From an uncultured Paraglaciecola sp. (GTDB taxonomy: Bacteria > Pseudomonadota > Gammaproteobacteria > Enterobacterales > Alteromonadaceae): a stretch of 32,650 bases of DNA. Location: positions 1-32,650 of the forward strand of contig NZ_CAJXPA010000036.1 in the NCBI RefSeq assembly GCF_913058035.1, read 5' to 3'. The translations under genes and the position numbers were made by a program. Positions 27,281 through 32,650 of the stretch are shown here, in pieces (within the stretch, counting starts at the first letter, position 1; every line of letters starts with the position of its first letter). Under the pieces are notes generated by a model, which saw only the letters and a list, made by a program, of their open reading frames with translations, was not told the DNA's origin and ran no database searches.

Positions 27281-27318
27281 AAAAAAAAACCCACCACTCC
27301 AATTCAGGAATAGGTGGG
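27281..27318 (-). terminator. Intrinsic terminator in the nirB leader (attenuator)
   Basis: On the minus strand CCCACC (27318-27313) pairs with GGTGGG (27295-27290). The stem continues inward as ATTCC with GGAGT (one T bulged, one G-U pair) around the loop TGAATT. Nine T residues follow (27289-27281). It lies between the upstream region and the nirB ribosome site, 36 bases before the start codon, so it would stop transcription of the operon unless antiterminated. Confidence 0.85.
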
Positions 27319-27328
27319 CTTCTTTGCC
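27317..27328 (-). promoter_or_regulatory. ANTAR-type hexaloop hairpin overlapping the nirB leader terminator
   Basis: On the minus strand GGC-AAAGAA-GCC forms a small hairpin whose six-base loop has A at position 1 and G at position 4, the pattern recognised by ANTAR antiterminators such as NasR and NasT. Its 3' arm (27319-27317) uses bases of the terminator's 5' arm (27318-27313), so the two folds exclude each other. A companion P1 hairpin is less clear: ACA-AAGCG-TGT (27351-27341 region) has a five-base loop. Confidence 0.6.
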
Positions 27329-27616
27329 AAATCAACTTGAACACGCTTTGTATAAAAATTGATTAATAAATTTTGATAGCTATCGACATTGCTACATACA
27401 AATTTGATACAGAAATTATGCCAATTATTAATACTATATAATTCAGTTGGTTAGATTGAAAAATAGGTTGTGAAGTTACACATATTGCTCTTATCTAATG
27501 CAATAGCACCAAAATAGCGCATTAAAAAAAGGCTGATGATGTTGCGTTAAGCTATACACCGAAGCTATTCTTGCAGCTGGTTTTATGTATATATACCCTT
27601 AGGAAAAAGTCTCAAA
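27319..27616. other. Divergent upstream region of nirB and the GumN-family gene
   Basis: Besides the leader hairpin (27317-27328), this AT-rich region should hold the promoters for nirB (minus) and the GumN-family gene (plus). I found no convincing sigma-54 (GG-N10-GC) site. CATAAT on the minus strand near 27420-27415 could be a -10 box but has no good -35 partner. There is a short palindrome, GATAGCTATC, at 27375-27384. Confidence 0.4.
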
Positions 27617-28477
27617 ATGAATCTGATAAAAGCGTTAACACTCAGCACAACACTATTGCTCGCCCTTGATCTCCAAGCTGCATCAGTGTGGAAAGTGACT
27701 AACAACCAGCATAGTCTTTATATTGGAGGCACTATCCATGTCCTTTCTCCTAATGATTACCCTTTAGCAAAGGAGTATGATTTGGCATATCAAGCATCAA
27801 ATAAATTAATTTTTGAAACCAATATGGATGTAGCAAGTTCACCAGAGTTTGGTCAAAAAATGATGGACCAAATGATGTACAGCGACGGCACAACAATCAA
27901 TAAAGTATTACAACCCGATACTTATAAAGCGCTCGCGATACATCTATCATCTCGACAAATACCGATGCAAGCATTTGCCTCACATAAGCCGACTTTGCTA
28001 GCTATTTCACTTACATTCATAGAGCTAGAGGCCATGGGATATACCAGTGAGGGCGTAGATATGTTTTTTGCTAATATGGCAAAAGTCGAAGGAAAAGAAC
28101 AAGGTTGGTTAGAAACACCTGACGAACAATTAGCGTTTCTGGCTAAATTAGGCGGCGACGATCCTAATGCTATAATCGAATACACTCTTAAAGATATCAA
28201 AAAGATGCCAGAGATGTTTGCTAAGTTACATTCAACTTGGCTGGCAGGTGATATGCAAGGTATGGCGGATGTAGGTATTACACCTTTTCAAGATGAGTAT
28301 CCGATTATCTACCAAGACTTATTGGTGTCCCGTAACAACAATTGGTTACCTAAGATTGTTGATATGTTAAATGACACACCCATAGAGTTTATTTTGGTCG
28401 GTGCATTGCACCTTTCAGGGCCTGATAGTGTTTTGGCAAAGCTCAAGGCTAAGGGTTACAAGATAGAAAAACTATAA
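27617..28477 (+). CDS. GumN/TraB-PrgY family exported protein
   Basis: The 286-residue protein begins with a signal peptide (MNLIKALTLSTTLLLALDLQAAS; cleavage probably after LQA). The mature part starts with the family motif SLYIGGTIHVL and ends with the paired motif ILVGALHLSGPDSVLAKLKAKGYKI, the GxxH signatures of the TraB/PrgY/GumN group, which is thought to be related to Tiki-type metalloproteases. A central helical region and a glutamate-rich segment lie between. The enzymatic role of bacterial GumN-like proteins is poorly defined, so only export and family are claimed. AGGA lies upstream of the ATG at a rather long spacing. It diverges from nirB and is followed by a strong terminator, so it is probably transcribed alone. 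Confidence 0.85.
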   Translation: MNLIKALTLSTTLLLALDLQAASVWKVTNNQHSLYIGGTIHVLSPNDYPLAKEYDLAYQASNKLIFETNMDVASSPEFGQKMMDQMMYSDGTTINKVLQPDTYKALAIHLSSRQIPMQAFASHKPTLLAISLTFIELEAMGYTSEGVDMFFANMAKVEGKEQGWLETPDEQLAFLAKLGGDDPNAIIEYTLKDIKKMPEMFAKLHSTWLAGDMQGMADVGITPFQDEYPIIYQDLLVSRNNNWLPKIVDMLNDTPIEFILVGALHLSGPDSVLAKLKAKGYKIEKL

Positions 28478-28504
28478 CTGATAACTGATGAGCACAAATC
28501 AAAA

Positions 28505-28529
28505 GACAGGAATTTATGTCCTGTTTTTT
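28505..28529 (+). terminator. Intrinsic terminator after the GumN-family gene
   Basis: ACAGGA (28506-28511) pairs with TCCTGT (28519-28524) around the loop ATTTATG, followed by TTTTTT. It lies 28 bases beyond the GumN-family stop. The upstream AAAAG could extend the stem. Confidence 0.85.
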
Positions 28530-28545
28530 GAAATTCACTCACTCT

Positions 28546-28587
28546 TTATCGTCTTCTTATCGTCTTCTTATCGTTTTTTTGCGATAA
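28546..28587. repeat. 11-bp tandem repeat ending in a small hairpin upstream of moeA
   Basis: TTATCGTCTTC occurs twice head to tail (28546-28567), and a third partial copy (TTATCG, 28568-28573) forms an inverted repeat with CGATAA (28582-28587) around a T-rich loop. It lies just upstream of moeA and could be a protein-binding array or slippage product. Confidence 0.7.
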
Positions 28588-28625
28588 TCCTTTTTTGATT
28601 TGTAAATACTGACAAAATTAAATCT

Positions 28626-29846
28626 ATGATCGAAACCTGCGATACTCCTGGACTTTTACCGATACAATCCGCAATTTCCAATATGCTTAAACAAATTATT
28701 TCAGTTTTAGAGAGTGAGCACATAGAACTGGGTGAATCACTTGGCAGAGTGTTAGCCGAAAATGTGGTTTCACAGATTAATGTGCCGCCAAATGATAATT
28801 CAGCCATGGATGGTTATGCTGTTCGCTATGAAGATCTTATTGATAACAATCAACTCAAATTAGTGGGTACCGCTCTAGCTGGCACACCTTTCAAAAATAA
28901 AGTGTTGGCTGGCCAATGTATCAGGATCATGACAGGTGCTGTTATACCCCAAGGCACTGATTCTGTAGTGATGCAGGAAAACACAGATATTAAAAGTGAC
29001 GTGGTTGTTTTTAAACAAATACCTGAATGCGGTAATAGTGTTCGAAGAGCGGGTGAAGATATCCAGCAAGGTAACGTTGTGGTGACCAAAGGTACTAGAC
29101 TGACCCCAGCTTATCTAGCATTAATTGCTTCGGTCGGTATTGTTGAAGTATCAGTGTTCCGTCATATTAAAGTAGGCTTAATTGCCACGGGTGATGAATT
29201 AACGCCTCCTGGTCAACCTCTTAGTGATGGTGCTATCTACGAAAGTAATCGTTATGCAATTAGCGCATTACTCAAAACCTTTCCCGTTGTTCTATTTGAT
29301 TTTGGTATTGTCAAAGATAACAAAGAAGATTTAAAAGCTGTTTTTGAACAGGCAGGTAATCACTGTGATTTAGTTTTGTCTTGCGGAGGCGTATCGGTGG
29401 GTGATGCCGATTACGTAAAAGAAATATTAGACGACTTAGGTTCTATCAGTTTTTGGAAAGTGGCAATTAAACCCGGTAAACCTTTTGCCTTTGGTCAACT
29501 AGGTAACGCTTGGTTTTGTGGTCTTCCGGGTAATCCAGTCTCATCTTATGTGACATTTGAACAATTAGTAACACCAGTATTGCAAAAATTAAGTGGGCAA
29601 ACATATCTTCCTACGCCATATTTTGTTGCCAAAGCAGCTTGTCTTATTAAAAAAAGACCGGGGCGCACAGATTATCAGAGGGGTATATTTTACCGTGACG
29701 AACATGGGAAGCTCTGGGTTAAGCCTAATGGAAAACAAGGTTCAGGGATCATGAGCTCTATCGCCCATGCAAATTGCTATATGGTCTTAGAACAAAACGC
29801 AGATGACGTCCAGCAGGGCGAAGCGGTTAACATCCAACCGTTTTAA
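28626..29846 (+). CDS. moeA: Molybdopterin molybdenumtransferase
   Basis: MoeA inserts molybdate into adenylylated molybdopterin to complete the molybdenum cofactor needed by NasA and other molybdoenzymes. The 406-residue protein has the expected length and motifs: NVPPNDNSAMDGYAVR (about 52-67), IMTGAVIPQGTDSVVMQE, RRAGEDIQQG, GLIATGDELTPPG, YESNRYAI, SCGGVSVGDADYVKE, AIKPGKPFAFG and FCGLPGNPVSSYVTFEQ. ATG 28626 gives a normal N-terminus; no clear ribosome site precedes it. A decayed copy of its 3' end lies about 100 bases downstream. moaB/mogA-type partners are not in the window. Confidence 0.96.
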   Translation: MIETCDTPGLLPIQSAISNMLKQIISVLESEHIELGESLGRVLAENVVSQINVPPNDNSAMDGYAVRYEDLIDNNQLKLVGTALAGTPFKNKVLAGQCIRIMTGAVIPQGTDSVVMQENTDIKSDVVVFKQIPECGNSVRRAGEDIQQGNVVVTKGTRLTPAYLALIASVGIVEVSVFRHIKVGLIATGDELTPPGQPLSDGAIYESNRYAISALLKTFPVVLFDFGIVKDNKEDLKAVFEQAGNHCDLVLSCGGVSVGDADYVKEILDDLGSISFWKVAIKPGKPFAFGQLGNAWFCGLPGNPVSSYVTFEQLVTPVLQKLSGQTYLPTPYFVAKAACLIKKRPGRTDYQRGIFYRDEHGKLWVKPNGKQGSGIMSSIAHANCYMVLEQNADDVQQGEAVNIQPF

Positions 29847-29939
29847 GCAAGCGATATAAGCTAAGTGATACCAGCTCAATTAAAGAATTTTGCACCACAG
29901 AGGAAGAAGAGCGCTGACGCTACACGGATAAAAGAAAGG

Positions 29940-29988
29940 ATTAAGAACAATTGTTCAGGGTGAAGCTGTGAACATTCAGTCTTTATAA
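29940..29988 (+). pseudogene. Decayed copy of the moeA 3' end
   Basis: Bases 29953-29988 read VQGEAVNIQSL and then TAA, which matches the last residues of the intact moeA (VQQGEAVNIQPF, stop). Just before this, TTAAGAACAA matches the TTAGAACAAAA of moeA with a one-base insertion and a short deletion. No further upstream moeA sequence is recognisable. It is a relic of a second moeA, or of an older 3' end left behind after allele replacement. Confidence 0.7.
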
Positions 29989-30051
29989 AAGCACATCAGT
30001 GATGAACAAAATTTATTTCACCGCAAAAGATAATAAGTACGACGGATGCAA

Positions 30052-30093
30052 GACAAATAAATAAAGGATTTTTTTATTCTTTATTTATTTGTC
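30052..30093. repeat. Perfect 15-bp hairpin between moeA and the MATE gene
   Basis: GACAAATAAATAAAG (30052-30066) and CTTTATTTATTTGTC (30079-30093) are exact inverted repeats around a 12-base T-rich loop. It lies within the inverted-repeat-bounded element, 73 bases before the MATE start. No U-tract follows on the plus strand, so it is not a classical terminator. Confidence 0.75.
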
Positions 30094-30165
30094 TGTGAAC
30101 TTATTTTCCTCAGTGGTGAGAAATCTTTTAGTTTAAGTTATCAACAACAATAAGAAGCAAGACTC

Positions 30166-31527
30166 GTGGCATTTAAGAAAGAATTAAAAACAATTTGTCA
30201 TCTGGCGTGGCCTTTACTGGTTGCGCAAATCACCCAAACTTTGATGGGGGTGTCGGATACTATTATGGCGGGTCGATATTCAGCTACCGATATGGCAGCT
30301 GTAGCAATTGGATTTGGTTTTACCCTACCAATTATAGTGTTTCTTCAAGGGATTACTCTAGCGCTACCGGCTATTATTTCTCGTTTCAATGGCTCAAAAC
30401 AGATTGATAAAGTCGCTAATTATACTCAGCAGATGGTCTGGCTAGCCTTAGCTTTTTCTATTCTAGCGGTGTTGTTTGGCTTTGTATTTGAACCTATTAT
30501 GCAATACATACAGATGGAAGAAGACTTACGGCGTATTACAATCGACTATATTCATTATATTTTATATTCGATGCCTGCCTTTGCCTTGTATCAGGTACTC
30601 AGAAATTATTGTGAGGGTTTATCCATTACTAAACCTAGCATGCTGATTATGGGTATTGGTTTACTGGTTAACATACCGGCTAATTATGTATTAATTTATG
30701 GAAAGTTTGGCCTACCTGAGATGGGTGGAGCAGGTTGTGGTGTAGCAACAGCATTAGTCTTTGTGGCGATGTTTATTGCGACTTGGTTGTATACACTAAA
30801 GTCCAAAAAGCTGGCTAGGTATGACTTGTATGCCAAGTTATATCGGCCTCATTATCAAGATATGATGGAATGTATGAAGTTGGGCTTGCCTATCGCTATG
30901 ACCATATTATTTGAAGTTACATTGTTTGCAGCAGTGGCTATTTTGCTTGCACCTTTTGGAGCAATTGCGGTGGCATCTCATCAAGTAGCGCTAAACTTTT
31001 CTGCACTGATGTTTATGATCCCTCTTAGTATAGGCATGGCAACCAGTATTCGTATCGGACATCTTCTTGGCGAACAAAACCCCGAACAGGCAAAAGTTGC
31101 AACAAAGTGTGCTTTCTTCTTAGGTATAAGCATTGCTATTTTTACCGCCTGTTTAACTGTCATAGGCCGTGAATTTATCGCTAATTTATACAGTATTGAC
31201 CCACCTGTGATTAAGTTAGCGTCTGGCCTTTTATTATTGGCCGCTATGTTTCAATTTTCAGACGCTATTCAGGTTATATCAGGGACTGCGCTGCGTGGAT
31301 ACAAAGACACAACCGCCATGTTCTATTTAAGCTTTATATCTTACTGGGTAGTGGGTATGACAATAGGCTGTGTGTTGGGGTTGACCGATTGGATAGTACC
31401 CAAAATGGCAGCCGCAGGTTTCTGGATAGGATTTATTTGTGGTTTAAGTACCGCTGCCGTGACGTTAGGATTAAGGCTTAGATATATTCAAAAAACAGTT
31501 ATACAGCTTGATACGGCTACTACCTAA
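30166..31527 (+). CDS. norM: NorM/MdtK-type MATE multidrug exporter
   Basis: This is a twelve-helix inner-membrane drug/cation antiporter of the MATE family. The 453-residue product aligns along its length with E. coli MdtK/NorM (457): QITQTLMGVSDTIMAGRYSATDMAAVAIG near the N-terminus, RNYCEGLSITKPSM, GLLVNIPANYVLIYG, GGAGCGVATA, GLPIAMTILFEVTLFAAVAIL, SHQVALNFSALMFMIPLS and GTALRGYKDTTAMFY. The start is GTG at 30166, giving MAFKKELKTICHLAWPLL right before helix 1; the upstream purine-rich AAGAAG is a weak ribosome site. The MOSC gene follows 36 bases later in the same direction. Confidence 0.94.
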   Translation: MAFKKELKTICHLAWPLLVAQITQTLMGVSDTIMAGRYSATDMAAVAIGFGFTLPIIVFLQGITLALPAIISRFNGSKQIDKVANYTQQMVWLALAFSILAVLFGFVFEPIMQYIQMEEDLRRITIDYIHYILYSMPAFALYQVLRNYCEGLSITKPSMLIMGIGLLVNIPANYVLIYGKFGLPEMGGAGCGVATALVFVAMFIATWLYTLKSKKLARYDLYAKLYRPHYQDMMECMKLGLPIAMTILFEVTLFAAVAILLAPFGAIAVASHQVALNFSALMFMIPLSIGMATSIRIGHLLGEQNPEQAKVATKCAFFLGISIAIFTACLTVIGREFIANLYSIDPPVIKLASGLLLLAAMFQFSDAIQVISGTALRGYKDTTAMFYLSFISYWVVGMTIGCVLGLTDWIVPKMAAAGFWIGFICGLSTAAVTLGLRLRYIQKTVIQLDTATT

Positions 31528-31563
31528 ATTAAAACCTAAACTATGATATAAATAGGAAACCAT

Positions 31564-31998
31564 ATGCAATTATTGGAAATCGCATTTCGCCCTAAATCTA
31601 GAGCCCCTATGCAAACTAAATCAGAATCGATGATTAGCAAAGTAGCCGGTGTAGAGGGTGACTTTAGAGGTAAACCAGGTAAACGTCAGGTTACAGTGAT
31701 GAGCATTGAGCAATGGAAACTTGCTTGTGATGCAGTAGATACGATACTTCCATGGACGGTCAGGCGAGCTAATTTATTGGTTGATGGTGTTAATTTTGAC
31801 CCTAGTATGGTCGGACAACAAATTAAGATTGGTCATTGTATTTTATATGTTACGGGTGAAACAGACCCTTGCCCAAAAATGGATGCGCAACATCAAGGGT
31901 TAACACAAGCCCTCACACCTGATTGGCGCGGTGGCGTTTGCTGTCGGGTCATTGCAGATGGAAGAATAAGGGTCGGCGATAAGATGGTTATTATATAA
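31564..31998 (+). CDS. MOSC domain-containing protein
   Basis: MOSC domains occur in molybdenum cofactor sulfurases, in mARC/YiiM-type molybdenum enzymes and in stand-alone proteins. The 144-residue protein starts with LEIAFRPKSRAPMQ and has GVEGDFRGKPGKRQVTVMS, LPWTVRRANLLVDG and TGETDPCPKMD, whose Cys is the candidate functional cysteine, then WRGGVCCRVIADGRIRVGDKM. It is a minimal single-domain MOSC protein. AGGAAACCAT precedes the ATG. It follows the MATE gene by 36 bases and ends at a terminator. Proximity to moeA and the nitrate cluster fits a molybdenum link, but the separate MATE gene weakens a strict operon argument. Confidence 0.88.
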   Translation: MQLLEIAFRPKSRAPMQTKSESMISKVAGVEGDFRGKPGKRQVTVMSIEQWKLACDAVDTILPWTVRRANLLVDGVNFDPSMVGQQIKIGHCILYVTGETDPCPKMDAQHQGLTQALTPDWRGGVCCRVIADGRIRVGDKMVII

Positions 31999-31999
31999 C

Positions 32000-32028
32000 C
32001 GAAGTATAAACTTCGTTGTTATTTTTTT
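32000..32028 (+). terminator. Probable terminator after the MOSC gene
   Basis: CGAAGT (32000-32005) pairs with ACTTCG (32010-32015) around the loop ATAA, followed by a T-rich run with seven consecutive T (32022-32028). It begins two bases after the MOSC stop. Confidence 0.7.
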
Positions 32029-32102
32029 AAAATATCTTAACCTGATGATGTAATTAGGTTTATTATTACTACTGTCATTCACATACAAAGTGTAAATTAA
32101 TC

Positions 32103-32642
32103 ATGAAAGCCTCTTATTTACTTATTGTTGTATCTGCTCTTGTTTTTTCACCACAAATTCACGCCGAAGGTTGGCTCGATTCTCTTAAAAACATATTGGG
32201 TATGGAAACAGAAGCAGAAACACCTGCGATGCCAAACATTACTGATATGGTTAGCTCAGTAAGTCAGTCGGTCGGCATCGATAAATCTCAAGCTGAAGGC
32301 AGCTTAGCTTCTATTTTTAATTATGCTAAAGAAAACATCTCTGCTGAACAGTTTAGTGGTTTGAGACACTCACTACCTGGTCTCGATTCACTAATGGCTG
32401 CAGTGCCAGATATCAGTGAAATGACGTCTGAAGGTGGATTAGCTGGATTGATGGATAAGGCAGCTAACTATAATGATTCGTTAAAAGCAGTGAACGAATT
32501 GAAAAAACAGTTTGAAGCATTAGGTTTAAAACCAGAAATGATTATGCAAGTTGTTAATAGTACCAAAACATATTTAGATACGGATGAAGGTCAAAAAATC
32601 AAGCAACAACTGGTGCAGGCCTTTGGCCAGTTATCCATATAA
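32103..32642 (+). CDS. DUF2780 domain exported protein of unknown function
   Basis: The 179-residue protein has a clear signal peptide (MKASYLLIVVSALVFSPQIHA, cleavage likely after IHA, then EGWLDSLKNILGM). The mature part resembles DUF2780 proteins such as VcgC/VcgE: SQSVGIDKSQAEGSLASIF, ISAEQFSGLRHSLPGLDSLM, then an alanine/lysine-rich helical end (FEALGLKPEMIMQVVNSTKTYLD). It looks all-helical and soluble after export, so a periplasmic location is expected. Function is not known for the family. It is preceded by the MOSC terminator and a 104-bp gap, so it should have its own promoter; the stop is 8 bases from the window edge. Confidence 0.85.
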   Translation: MKASYLLIVVSALVFSPQIHAEGWLDSLKNILGMETEAETPAMPNITDMVSSVSQSVGIDKSQAEGSLASIFNYAKENISAEQFSGLRHSLPGLDSLMAAVPDISEMTSEGGLAGLMDKAANYNDSLKAVNELKKQFEALGLKPEMIMQVVNSTKTYLDTDEGQKIKQQLVQAFGQLSI

Positions 32643-32650
32643 TAATTATC

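Larger units (their letters stand above)
29893..30118. repeat. Intergenic element bounded by 11-bp inverted repeats
   Basis: CACCACAGAGG (29893-29903) and CCTCAGTGGTG (30108-30118) are inverted repeats matching at 10 of 11 positions, and the AT-rich flanks are also partly complementary. The 226-bp interior has no gene and contains a moeA 3'-end relic and a large hairpin. It could be a small non-autonomous element or an intergenic repeat family; no target-site duplication was clear. Confidence 0.45.

Noticed and set aside
27482-27520. Possible sigma-54 promoter on the minus strand (GGTGCTATTGCA) upstream of nirB
   Set aside because: The spacing between GG and GC is two bases short of the sigma-54 consensus.
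30052-30093. The 15-bp hairpin as a classical terminator of moeA
   Set aside because: The stem is almost entirely A/T, no U-tract follows, and it lies over 200 bases past moeA.

Overview
The window looks like chromosomal DNA of an AT-rich marine gammaproteobacterium, most likely an Alteromonadaceae member (Paraglaciecola/Glaciecola/Alteromonas-like). This is inferred from protein resemblance and gene order (recC-recB-recD with no ptrA between them, an assimilatory nirB-nirD-nasA-cobA-trpD2-like cluster, an MshQ/DUF6701 surface protein, NorM, DUF2780). No database search was possible.

Layout. 1-584: 3' part of an integron integrase; its cassette array should lie beyond the left edge. 585-946: gene-free, with an attC-like palindrome. 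947-10555 (minus): recC-recB-recD, the RecBCD helicase-nuclease. 10684-13874 (plus): a PPK2 polyphosphate kinase, xthA, a CbiM-like membrane protein and a TSUP (TauE/SafE) exporter. 13896-14609 (minus): a HAD-fold protein that lacks both motif I aspartates. 14771-17965 (minus): a large exported protein with 13 bactofilin-like 18-residue repeats joined to a DUF6701 (MshQ-type) C-terminus; the tail of a decayed paralogue lies directly upstream. 18025-19297: 1.3 kb without a recognisable gene. 19330-27244 (minus): the nitrate assimilation operon nirB-nirD-nasA-cobA followed by a TrpD2/YbiB-like gene, headed by a leader with an intrinsic terminator and an ANTAR-type hexaloop hairpin. 27617-32642 (plus): a GumN/TraB-family protein, moeA, a NorM-type MATE exporter, a MOSC protein and a DUF2780 protein.

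How the genes fit together. NasA reduces nitrate to nitrite and NirBD reduces nitrite to ammonium. CobA makes precorrin-2, the siroheme precursor NirB needs. MoeA inserts molybdenum into the cofactor NasA needs, and the MOSC protein may also handle molybdenum cofactor or sulfur. The window therefore holds the nitrate/nitrite enzymes and part of their cofactor supply, but no nitrate transporter, no regulator and no dedicated electron-donating NasC-type subunit. RecBCD and XthA are DNA repair enzymes.

The observations I rate most worth checking are: the terminator/antiterminator leader of nirB; a sliding-clamp-like motif at the tip of a repetitive RecB tail; the pseudo-HAD motif I; the repeat/DUF6701 protein with a paralogue relic overlapping its start codon; and a decayed copy of the moeA 3' end inside an inverted-repeat-bounded intergenic element.
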